64,000 bases of DNA. Source: Chamaelirium japonicum (Eukaryota > Streptophyta > Magnoliopsida > Liliales > Melanthiaceae). Below the pieces are notes generated by a model. It did not search any database, was not told the origin of the DNA, and saw only the letters and a list, made by a program, of their open reading frames with translations. The position numbers and the translations under genes were made by a program. The stretch spans positions 930,001 through 994,000 of the forward strand of contig CANTAL010000020.1 of the NCBI GenBank assembly GCA_947650365.1. The letters run 5' to 3'. Shown one piece after another: positions 11,112-21,428 of the stretch. How positions within the stretch are numbered: position 1 is the first letter of the stretch; each line of letters starts with the position of its first letter.

Positions 11112-14100
11112 TCAAACATCAAAGAGATCAGGGTACAATCGCAACATATCGGACTCCACTTCCCAAGTTGCCTCATCCTCACCTCGATGACTCCATAAAA
11201 TCTTGACCATCTTGATGGTCTTGGTGCGAAGCACCCTATCTTCGGAAGCTAAAACACGGATCGGCCGCTCCTCAAAAGTGGCATCGGCATTTAGCTCCAA
11301 GTCTTGCCAATTTAGTACATGTGTCGGGTCTGGCATGTACCTCCGGAGCATCGACACGTGGAACACTGGGTGCACTGCTGAGAGTCGAGGTGGCAACGCC
11401 AGACGATACGCCACCTCTCCGACTCGATCTAGAATCTCGAACGGTCCCGTAAACCTCGGTGCTAGTTTTCCCTTCTTTCCGAACCGAAAGACGCCACACT
11501 TAGGGGAAACTCGCAGAAAGACATGGTCACCGACCTCAAACTCAAGGGGCCGTCTACGAATATCCGCATAACTCTTCTGTCTGCTTTGAGCTGTGCGGAG
11601 CCTTTCTCTGATAACCTGTATCTTCTCTGTAGTCTCCTGCACTAAGTCTGGTCCCAGAAGACTACGCTCTCCGACTTCTGCCCAACAGATGGGGGATCGA
11701 CAAGGCCTCCCATACAGAGCCTCATAGGGAGCCATGACAATGCTCGCTTGATAGCTATTGTTGTATGAGAACTCCACCAAGGGCAAGTGCTCATCCCAGC
11801 TACATCCAAAATCTATAGAACACTCCCGAAGCATGTCTTCCAATATCTGGATGGTCCGCTCTGATTGACCGTCTGTCTGGGGATGGAAGGCTGTGCTAAA
11901 GCTGAGCTGTGTCCCCAACGCGGTCTGCAAACTCTTCCAGAACCCTGAGACAAACCTGGGATCTCGATCAGAGACAATGGTCACTGGAATCCCATGCAAT
12001 CTGACTATCTCTGCAATGTAGAGTCTGCTCAGCTCCGATAAAGAGGAAGTCGTTCGGACTGGAAGGAAGTGGGCAGACTTGGTCAGTCTATCCACAATCA
12101 CCCATACTGAATCATGCTTGCTCCTGGTTAGAGGCAACCCCGAGACGAAGTCCATCGTGATGTGTTCCCACTTCCATTCTGCTACAGGAAGGGGAAAAAG
12201 GGGTCCCGCAGGCTTCTGGTGTTCTGCCTTAACCTGCTGACAGGTCAGACACTTGGCCACGAACTCAGCTACATCTCTCTTCATGCCATTCCACCAGAAT
12301 TGGCTCTTCAAGTCTCGATACATTTTGGTACTGCCAGGGTGTACCATGTATCGAGAGCGATGCGCCGCTGTTAGAACCTCCTCTCGAATCTCCAAGTCCT
12401 TCGGTAGACATAGCCTCCTTTTATACCTCAGTCCGCCATCAGAATCAAGCGACCAATCCTCTACTGCCTCTCCCTTTATCAGTCGAGAACGCATCTCTTC
12501 CAACTTCTCATCATCTCCCTGAGAGGCTATCACTTGCTTGACCAGCGTAGGTTGCGCCCGCACACTGAATAATCGAGTATATGCGGGATCTTCTCGTACC
12601 AATAGGTCATGCTTTTCAACTGCTACAATAAAGCTCAGTCTATCTGCAATCAGTCGAGACATCTTGCTCTTGAACTTCCTGTTGAGCGCATCTGCCACTA
12701 CATTAGCCTTCCTAGGGTGATAAAAGAAGTTGTAGTTGAAGTCCTTCAAGATCTCAATCCACCTCCTCTATCGGAGATTCAGGTCCTTCTGGGTACAGAT
12801 ATACCTCAGACTCTTATGATCACAATACATCTCGAAGTCTTCTCCATACAGGTAGTGCCGCCAAATCTTGAGCACAAACACCACCGCTGCAAGCTCCAGA
12901 TCATGGGTCGGGTAGTTCTGCTCATGAGGCTTCAACTGTCTCGATGCATAGGCTACCACTTTTCCATCTTGCATCAACACATCGCCAAGTCCAGACTGAG
13001 ACACATCTGTATAGACCACGTATCCCTTCCCACCAATTGGCACTGTAAGAACAGGGGCAGTGGTGAGTCGTCGCTTCAGCTCCTGTAAGGACTGCTCGCA
13101 AGCATCCGACCACTCAAACTTCACCCCCTTCTTTGTTAACCGAGTCAGAGGCAATGCCAGTCTCGAGAAACCCTCTACGAACCTCCGGTAGTATCCCGCT
13201 AGACCCAGGAAACTCCGGATCTCAAAAACATTCCTCAGTGACTCCCAACTCAGTACTGCCTCGATTTTTGCTGGGTCCACCGAGATGCCTCCTTCTGAAA
13301 CCACATGCCCTAAGAACTTCACTTCTCTCATCCAAAACTCACACTTGCTGAGTTTGGCATAGAGCTGGTGATCTCGCAATGTCTGTAGAGCAATCCTCAG
13401 ATGCTCTGCATGCTCCTCTTTTGACTTCGAGAAGATCAATACATCATCAACGAAGACCACGATGAACCGATCAAGGTAAGGCCTGAAGACCCGATTCATC
13501 AAGTCCATAAAAGCTGCTGGGGCATTCGTCAGACCGAACGGCATCACTAGAAACTCGTAGTGCCCGTACCTTGTCCGAAATGCTGTCTTCTGGATATCAT
13601 CATCCTTCACTCTGAGCTAATGGTACCCAGTCCTCAAATCAATCTTAGAGAAGAACTGAGCACCCTTCAGCTGATCAAATAGATCCTCGATCCTCGGAAG
13701 AGAATACCGGTTCTTCACAGTAACTGCATTAAGTTTCCTATAATCGATGCAGAGCCGCTTTTAACCGTCCTTCTTCTAGTCAAACAAAACAGGGGCACCC
13801 CATGGAGAGACACTGGGGCGAATATACCCGAGACTCCGCAATTCTTCTAGTTGAGTACTTAACTCCCGTAGCTCCGCTGGTGCCATCCGATACGGGGCCA
13901 CTGAGATCGGTGTCGTCCCCGGAACTAGCTTGATGCTGAACTCTATCTCTCGAATAGGAGGAAGGCCTAGAAGCTGGTCAGGAAATACATCAGGAAAGTC
14001 TCGAACGATTGGGGAGCGCTCCAATGGATTCTCGCCCTCAATCTCGTTGGCCAACTGTGCTAGGAGGCTAAGATAGGACCCTTGCTGGGGTGTCGGATAT

Positions 14101-14465
14101 AAAATAGTCAGCTTAGCTCCCGCAAAGAAGAACTCCGTATTGCCAGGTGGACGGAAGGTGATCTTCTTGGAGTAGCAGTCTAGTGAAGCATGGTATGCCG
14201 CCATCCAGTCCATCCCCAGTAAGACATCCAACCCTTCTAAGTCGAGGATAATCAAGTCGGTCACAAGTTCATTGTCTCCAATGGAAAGCACACATCTCTT
14301 ACATACACGGTCCACATCAGTGCTAGCCCCAAGTGATGAGACGACCGATAGGACATAACCAAGGGGTTCCGACTGTAACCCCAAGGTAGCCATAAATTTA
14401 GGGACTATGTAAGAGTGCGTCAATCCAGTGTCGAACAAAACTCGTGCAAGGTAATAAACACAAGT
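11112..14465 (-). pseudogene. Tekay pol polyprotein (PR-RT-RH-INT-CHD), four in-frame stops
   Basis: All parts share one frame. Protease shows LARVLFDTGLTHSYI near 14450-14400. Reverse transcriptase has [24 protein letters not shown] and active site FVDD near 13450. RNase H shows [17 protein letters not shown] and CDHKSL. Integrase has the zinc motif (HPG...CLTCQQ near 12350-12230) and the DDE triad in [22 protein letters not shown] and [19 protein letters not shown]-terminal chromodomain ([17 protein letters not shown]...DEATWE) lies near 11120-11260. Stops are at 13776-13778, 13761-13763, 13617-13619 and 12768-12770; the last two change CAG/CAA-type Gln codons expected in GYHQLR and in RQRRW. 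It cannot make a full product. In life pol copies RNA to DNA and integrates it, with the chromodomain steering target choice. Confidence 0.93.
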
Positions 14466-15260
14466 ACAATACCTAAGACAATAGTATAATAATTATAATG
14501 GTATGCCTATTCTAATTATGCGAACTAGAAGTACGAACTACTGAACTATGGAAGGTAGAATTATACTACGAGAAAGACTCTAGGATAACCTTTATAGCAG
14601 ATCAAAAAGCTCAAGCATCATTCTCTCTAATCTGTAACAAAATCCTCACATTGGACCTATATTATCTACTGATCCCAGAACTACGAAATATACTAAAAAT
14701 TCATACCTGTAGGACAAAACATCCATGACAAGCACAATACCCACTACTACACTAAGCCAAGAGATACGAAACAACTCAATGAGTAAAAGCTTCTCAACGG
14801 TCAACTCATCTAATAAGATCTCCTCTTACTGTAATCCACATATTATCTACTACTAAAAACTATAATCTACAAGGTTAAGCAAGGATGCCTGGTGCAAGAA
14901 GATCCTATCATGGTAAGACCCATTCCATACTACAAATGAGATTCTTAGATTAGCTCCTAAGCTAGAGAACTTACCAAACAACAAGAAATGAAGCGGCAAG
15001 CTACACACCTTAAAGAGAAATTGTCCAGAGATTATAACAATCTACACATCTATAGGGTTGGGGATTCAATTACTCACTTTACAAGGCTAAGAAGTATCCG
15101 TCTTAACTGTTTCTACTAAAATGCATCCCCTTCAATAGGGTAGAAAAGTAATAAAATCCTCAAAGCTAAACCTTAAGGATAGAACCGATATATACTAGAA
15201 ACACTTACAATAAATCCTAACACAATGACTGACAACCTAGAGAAAACCCTAGGATCATAT
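14466..15260 (-). other. Leader region where gag should be; none visible
   Basis: About 0.8 kb of AT-rich sequence between the primer site and protease. Translations on - are full of stops, and I see no gag motif and no CCHC knuckle. An autonomous Tekay element would carry a gag frame of over 1 kb here, so gag has been deleted or replaced. Confidence 0.7.
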
Positions 15261-15278
15261 CCCTAAGCTCTGATACCA
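15261..15278 (-). other. Primer-binding site, initiator-Met tRNA
   Basis: On - the bases 2 nt after the 5' LTR read TGGTATCAGAGCTTAGGG. The first 12 match the complement of the 3' end of plant initiator methionine tRNA. This fixes 15281-19024 as the 5' LTR and the element as -. Confidence 0.93.
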
Positions 15279-15280
15279 GC

Positions 15281-18056
15281 TGTCACGCCCCGGATCTGAC
15301 TACATGGGTAAACCCGTCAAACCCGGGGGTGATGGGGTTATAAGGGTAAGTCGATGTTGTAAGGTTGCGAGGTTGATTTTATTATTTAGTTATTTATTAT
15401 TAATTTATCATTAACTATTTACTAGTTGATAGGGAATGGCTTTGAGGAGAAGCCTACCAATAGCTTGGCCTTGAGGAAAGGCCTACCGGGCATGAAGCTT
15501 TGAGAAGAAGCTTACCAAGGGAAACATTACTAATTCTGGCATTATTCAGAGCATCTAAAACATAGTTCCATAATTATTACATAACCAACTGGAAGTAATA
15601 AAAACTAGCTAATAGCTCTAGTGTCCTCTCTCGATAGTTATTTAAGATCCTCTAGGAAGCGTCTGAGAAGGATCTACGGTACCTGAAAAGAGTGTGCAAC
15701 AACGGGGTGAGTTTACTAGGTAAACTCAGTGAACAGTTAACCCTAAACTAGCTAAGGTAAACCATAGTCATACCCTGCCCTTCTAGAAGTCTACGAGGGC
15801 GACAACATACACATACATATATTGCAAGTAAGTGAAATGAACTAGTTACACATGGCAATTCTACTATATTACAACTACAACTAGTATATATAAGACAAAT
15901 AATCATCCAGATCAAAAGTATGTAACTAATTACCGAAGGTTAGTTCTACCTACTCCTAAAGTGAACCGGCAGTTTTCTAACTGAGTCTGCCAACAGAAAC
16001 CTGGGTCCAAGTGTCCTTGGAGAGCCAGAAATACCCATATGGCCATAAGGGGGCTTGGTCTTTCACCACGGGGCACTCCCGCCCACCTTGCTTTTCGGGG
16101 TCATTACCCAGGGGTGGACTACTAGGCCACTAGGGGCTTTACCGCGTGCCCAACCCTGTGACCCTACCTACTTGATTCGGATTATGCACAGGCGGTGGTT
16201 CACCTCCCATCCTGTGCACTCGGGTCCCCTACCCATGCCCGTGAGTAGTGAGTCTTCCCTCTGGGAAGAGAACCTCAACTGAGGAAGTACAATCACCAGT
16301 CTCTCCATTGAGACCACCGGTCTCTCCACTGAGACCACCAGTCTTCGTTGCTCAATAGCAACTAGACTGCACCATGCGACCCATGGTCACCAAACACAGT
16401 CATTCAACAAAATATTAATAAATAATCAGTACAAGTATCTACTTGTTTGCATGCATCCTAGTGTGAATCTAGGTTGAGTCAATCACCGTTACAGCTATCA
16501 AAATATTACATGCATGACTATTCAGAGGTAAGGGATAGTATGCCCACCTCCCACATGCAGTACCGATTTCCCGCCTGCATGCATTGGACATACTATGCCA
16601 CATACGGTTTTATTTATTATTTTATAGATACGACTACCATCTACTCTAACTAGAATAGAATTAATCATGTTTACCTGGAGAATAGCTCGGTAGTCCACGC
16701 TCCTTACGCCTATCGGTCCGGTGTACCGTCGAAGGAGGAACTGACATGATTTAAAATATATAAGTCGTTACATCTATGAATTACTTAAAATAGGGTTCTA
16801 AAAATCTTGGTTTAGGGATGAGGGACCCATGGGATCCGGTCTCGCTCGAATCCGACTTTGGTCGGAGGTTTTAGGGTCGAACCGGTGAAAACCGGTCTAT
16901 GATCGGTTCAATAGGGTAAAGAGGTCTATAGGGTCCCAAACTAGGTTTAATATATCGGCATCGATGATCTGAGCACGATACCACTGGTTTCGTCCAATTC
17001 CGAGATCGGACGGAGAATTGGCGGTCAAGCCACAGTGCACCGACTAGATCGGGTTCATGGATAAAAGGGGATACTATACAGTATTATTACTGTACCTAAC
17101 TATGTCCAACAGGTAGGATTTTCCGATCCGGTCGTAATGCCGCTGGTTTCGTTCGATTCCGAGATCGGACGAAGAAATGGCGGCTAAACCAATTTCTGGT
17201 CGGTTTAAGGGTCTGGTTCAGGTGAACCAGACCGGTTCACTGCTGGATCGGGTCTGTGTTATCAGGTTGGGTCTGCGGGTCGGGTCTGGTCTGCTGTTCG
17301 GATTGGGTCTACTGTGCACTTAAGGTGGGTCGGGTTGCTGTGCAGTCGGGTCGGGTCTGGATTCAGGGTTGAGTTATTAATGGGTTAAGTTTGGGTTGAT
17401 AACAATTCAAGAAATGCCACCCTTGTCCTCTTCTTCTTCAACAAAGGAAAACAGAGGAATGGGTTCACTGTGAACCCATCACTACGGCACCATTTTCTCG
17501 ACCACTCCATGCCGCTCGGACATGGGATTGTGGTCTCCCAGACACCCCGACACCTTCGGATTCGTTAGAGTCCGCTTGTGACCATTATGGGATCCCCACC
17601 CAACTCGTGGAAGAGGAAGGGAAGCCATGCATGGCCGCGGGGTGCTCGGCTCCGGTGGCTTGGGGTGGCGCCGGCGGTGCCCGGCCGGTCTCCCCCGCGG
17701 GGAAGACGCGGGAGAAGGTAACATGCGTTCCATCGAAGCCCGAGAAGGCTTTGGCCGGAGGGTTCCGCGGGTTTTGGGTTTGGGTTTGGTTTTGCTCCGG
17801 CGATCGCCGGTCGAGCCTGGGGTTTTGTCCTCCCGACGAGGACCGGAGATGGGGTCGCGGTGGCGTTCACCCGAGTGGGCCGCGGCTAAGGTAGGAGAGG
17901 ACCGTGGATGGGTTTGGGTCGCGGAGTGCCGATGGGTCGCCGGTGGTTACAACGAAGAAGAGAAAGGAGGAGGAGGGGAGGACTACCTGATGGGTTCGGG
18001 TTCGGTTTCGGAGTGGCTCGCCGCTGCGTGGATCGTCGGGCCGCTGCAACTCCTTC

Positions 18057-18116
<60 letters not shown>

Positions 18117-19024
18117 ACTCTCTCTCTCTCTCTTGGTTCTACCGTTCTCTTTCTCTCTCTAGATTCTTCATGAAGACAGAAGTATAGAAGTAGGTTGTTA
18201 ATGGTGGTAATTAAAGAAGGTTTAAAAGATCAGTTGTTAACCCCTTAATTCCTAATGAAGAGGAATGAAAAAAAGGAACGGAAGATGTTGGGCTTATTAC
18301 TCCAAATCTTGCTTGATCCTCCCCATCTGAATTTTAACATTTAAAACCTTGGGGAGGGATAATTATGAGCCTTAAAGCCATCTAGGAGGTTAGAAGTCAG
18401 GTCCTTGGGTTGGTCAGGCTCGGTCCCGCGCCCTGAAGTGGGCTCGGTACGAACCCGGGTGCGATTCGAGTACCTACTGGGCTGAAAAGGATAATTAGTC
18501 GTAGCTTATAAATAGGATGTCAGAATTGGGCCTAAGAGGATTCATTGGAAAGCTCTCGTCGACATGAACGCGTCGGCGCTTGATACACAATTTTCTGACT
18601 TATGGATCTCTTGAAAAGAAAGAAATACTTAAAATTTAAAATAGCAATTACTCATCACCCAGGCATCGGATCGACCCCAGCTCAGGCTCGTTGAAAAGGT
18701 CTCTCAGATCCCCACCCAACTTATCCAGCCTTGCTGCGATCCGATTACCCGAACTTCCGTGGCAATATCAAATGTTAGTTAATTTATCGATATTCTAGGG
18801 TATAACTACCGAACTGCCGAAACTAGCTGTGCATACACCCGATTACTGCACGGGATGCGCCATTGCGACCTGTTCGAAGCCATAGCAAAAGTGAACGTAA
18901 AATATTTCATGGGTTTACGACTTATTCTTCCAGAAAAAGCCCAAAGAAAAAGTTTGACTAAGAATGACGAAAATACCCAAGGCGAACTTTTATTATTCCC
19001 AAATTTAACACCACGGGTGTTACA
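15281..19024 (-). repeat. 5' LTR of the Tekay element (3744 bp)
   Basis: Starts TGTCACGCCCC at 15281 and ends GGTGTTACA at 19024; twin of 7312-11058. A - strand TATAAAAT string is at 16619-16626, about 2.4 kb into the LTR in element direction, a possible but unproven core promoter. It contains the CT microsatellite at 18060-18112. Confidence 0.95.
18060..18112 (+). repeat. (CT)n microsatellite in Tekay 5' LTR
   Basis: CT run of about 53 bp preceded by CCCCC; counterpart of the run at 10093. Confidence 0.95.
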
Positions 19025-19236
19025 GCTGGTGGGTCCCGCGGCGGTCTTCATGGATCCCCCAGGCAGGGCTGGTGGGTCATGCGGTAGTCTCTGTGGACCC
19101 CCCAGGCAGGGTTGGTGGGTCCCACGGCGGTCTCCGTGGGCCCCCCAGGTAGGGCTGGTGGGTCCCGCAGTCTCTGGAACTTTTTGCCAAAATTTGCACC
19201 CACAGGCACTATTACTTATCTCTACGTTCTCCCACT
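19025..19236 (-). repeat. 5' LTR of Tat copy 2, U3 remainder, with right target duplication
   Basis: The Tat U3 minisatellite resumes with GCTGG (19025-19029, target duplication) and runs to TTTTTGCCAAAATTTGCACCCACAG at about 19203, matching 57355-57377. Beyond that the expected first 100 bp or so of the LTR is replaced by unrelated sequence, so the LTR's outer end is truncated or diverged. Confidence 0.8.
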
Positions 19237-19560
19237 CCGTTTAAATAATTAACTAATTATTTAATTATTTAAAAATAAAATAATAATTAAAGAAATAACT
19301 AATAAAATAAATTAATAAATTAATTATATAATTAAATCATTATTTCTTTATTTAATTATTTAAATAATTAAATAGTTAATGAATTTAATTATTTAATAAT
19401 AAAATAATAATAAATAAATAAAATAATAAATTTAATTAAATAATTAGATAATTAAATAATTAAATAAATTAATTATTTTACTAAAAACTTAATTATTTAA
19501 TAATTAAATAAAAAATTAATTTAATTTAAAAAAATATTGTCGCATTAATATGATAATCAT
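19237..19560. repeat. AT-rich low-complexity block
   Basis: Almost only A and T, made of TTAATTATTTAAATAATTA-like words. Similar blocks recur at 24160-24260, 24430-24600, 47640-47720, 50580-50960 and 53240-53410 among the modules, so it probably belongs to the same repeat complex. No gene seen. Confidence 0.7.
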
Positions 19561-19904
19561 AATAACGTTGAGATGATACTATTGAGAAATGGAGTTTTCG
19601 AATTTAGATTCCTTCTTACTTCACTCCTATACTTGTGGCCAATGGACTAGAGCATGACTTCTTCTTACTTAGGACCTAAGAAATCTATACAAAACCCTAA
19701 TCCATAAGAGAGATCCGATGGTGGACAGCTATCCGATAATTAGAAAAAGAAGAAGAGAGAAGAGAGAAGAAGTCCATCTCCAGTCCATTCGCCACGGGTA
19801 TAGGTGTGAAGTAAGAATGATGGTTGTCAACCAACGGATCTCTCCCATGGATTAAGGTTTTCCATAGATTGCTTAGGCCCTAAGTAAGCTTACCCTATAA
19901 ATAA
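19561..19904. repeat. Module field, first part
   Basis: Starts with the TACTATTGAGAAATGGAG junction and a + reading 131-bp module (GAGTTTTCGAATTTAGATTCC). A second module and a + LTR-like module (GGATCTCTCCCATGG...AGGCCCTAAGTAAGCTTACC) follow, ending at CTATAAATAA where Helitron H1 begins. Confidence 0.75.
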
Positions 19905-19931
19905 CTAGTAATGCCCGTGCCTATCGGCACG
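19905..19931 (-). other. Helitron H1 3' terminus with hairpin
   Basis: CTAG at 19905-19908; stem arms at 19916-19921 and 19926-19931 with loop TATC. Same layout as H2 at 46637-46663. Confidence 0.85.
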
Positions 19932-19934
19932 CAA

Positions 19935-20112
19935 AAGTTTTTAAGGATGAGGACAATATTTCGAGAAAGATGACAATATTTTAAAGGTGGCAACAAAACA
20001 TTTCAAGAGTGGCGATAATATTTTGAGGGCGATAACAATATTTCAAGGATGATAACAACATTTTATAAGCGGTGACAATATTTTTAGGAAGGTGACAATA
20101 TTTCGTGGCCAC
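19935..20112 (-). repeat. Degenerate minisatellite at the Helitron H1 3' end
   Basis: About seven imperfect units with GACAATATTT or GATAACAATATTTC and GGTGGCA/GGCGATA, 20-30 bp apart. The same type of array precedes the 3' ends of H2 (46500-46630) and H3 (48118-48290), so it is a family character. Confidence 0.75.
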
Positions 20113-20778
20113 CTTCGGCAGGTTTGGAAATGCAACGGCCGCCTTCTGCAGCAACACACCCCTCAGGACGATGCCCGGACTTCTCATATCCTCCATCAAC
20201 AGTTACCACCGGCCACCGCCGCTAAAAAACATATCCCGCTTAAGAAGCAGCACACACTCAGAACAATACCCGAACCTTTCATCGCCTCCATCGACTGCCA
20301 CCACCACCATCGTTGGCCGTTTTCATCACTACACTCATTCATGTCGGCACTGCAGTAACCACCTTCGATGGGGGCGCTCACATTGGGCGTCAACGGGTAT
20401 TATCGTTGAAGATTACTACAATACTACTACAGTGTTTTAGATGTTTGATTGGATGAGAGTTTGGTAATTAGTAAGAGAGATTTTTTGAGAGCGGGGATCA
20501 GATAGGTTGAAGTCAAAACTGAATGGCATCCGTTTTTTTGTATGACATTTGAGGCTGAGTGCGATTCACCGATCGGACTGGGTGTAATAGACCGTTGTAA
20601 TTGAAGCCAAAACTAAATCACAACTGTTCTTTGATGCTATTTAATAGGGCTTTAATGTATATGTATCTTTTCAGGCTGGGTCTTAACTCAAACCAAATTA
20701 TTTGTCAAGGCTGGTGCTTAAAAGCATCTTCTATAAAGGACTTATCGTCAACTCCCCTTTTTTTTACTTAAGGAACCA

Positions 20779-20780
20779 AA

Positions 20781-20817
<37 letters not shown>

Positions 20818-20818
20818 A
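20779..20818 (+). repeat. (CT)n run inside Helitron H1
   Basis: CT dinucleotides broken once by TTT. No coding signal nearby. Confidence 0.9.
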
Positions 20819-21084
20819 TGCTAACTTGGCATGGAAATCGATCACTGTGGCTCATTTGCGGCCCGAGTCCCACTCAGCCTCAAACGGCATGCAAAAGAAC
20901 GATTGTGATTCAGTTTTGGCTAAGGAAAAAGTATTTTGCTATGGGATGTATGGTACACTTGCAAACCCGTTTTGCCAATTTAGTGTCTATGTGGCACACG
21001 ATGAATGGACCGTAAGCAAGTGCAACATATCTAGTGGATAAGGGTTTAGCCGAGAGACAAAATTGAAGGAGGGGTAGAGAGAGA

Positions 21085-21098
21085 GTGTGTGTGTGTGT

Positions 21099-21163
<65 letters not shown>

Positions 21164-21190
21164 GAGAGAGAGATAGAGAGAGAGAGATCT
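21085..21190 (+). repeat. (GT)n/(GA)n compound microsatellite
   Basis: GTGTGTGTGT followed by a GA run of about 80 bp. The inverted counterpart in H2 (about 31999-32095) is shorter and reads CT/CA, so the two copies have drifted most here. Confidence 0.9.
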
Positions 21191-21264
21191 TTTGGACGAT
21201 GTGGAAGCCAAGAACTGCGTCGTAAGCAAGTTTAGCAAACCAAACAGATAGAAAAGGGAAAAGT

Positions 21265-21428
21265 TATTCAGCCCGAAGGTTTTACCGATTCCACTTAATA
21301 CGACTGACGTGGCAGCGTACAACTGGTGGTGTTAAAGATTTAAATGTCGCTAGTGAAATTCAGCCACCAATTGTACACTGCCATGTCAGTCGTACTGAGC
21401 GGAATCGGGAAAACCTTCGGGCTGAATA
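21265..21428. mobile_element. Foldback element (MITE-like, 164 bp) in Helitron H1
   Basis: Long terminal inverted repeats of about 65 bp: TATTCAGCCCGAAGGTTTT at the left and AAAACCTTCGGGCTGAATA at the right, with CGACTGACGTGGCAG pairing with CTGCCATGTCAGTCG. The spacer is about 30 bp. A twin of equal length is at 31770-31933. No transposase, and the target duplication is unclear. Confidence 0.75.

Larger units (their letters stand above)
7312..19024 (-). mobile_element. Tekay/Del-lineage Ty3/gypsy chromovirus, 11.7 kb, defective
   Basis: Two 3.7-kb LTRs (TG...CA ends, 5-bp target duplication) flank a - strand pol in the order protease, reverse transcriptase, RNase H, integrase, chromodomain. 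An initiator-Met primer site lies next to the right LTR, and the sequence before the left LTR resembles the polypurine end common in this lineage. The chromodomain, integrase-last order and large LTRs fit Tekay. The 0.8 kb between primer site and protease shows no recognisable gag. By eye the LTRs differ by five substitutions, one 4-bp indel and the microsatellite length, so insertion is recent; pol nevertheless has four stops. Confidence 0.92.

Noticed and set aside
20092-20440. Possible captured gene in Helitron H1 (frames of 88-111 codons)
   Set aside because: GC-richer than its surroundings, but no peptide I can place; not enough to call a capture.
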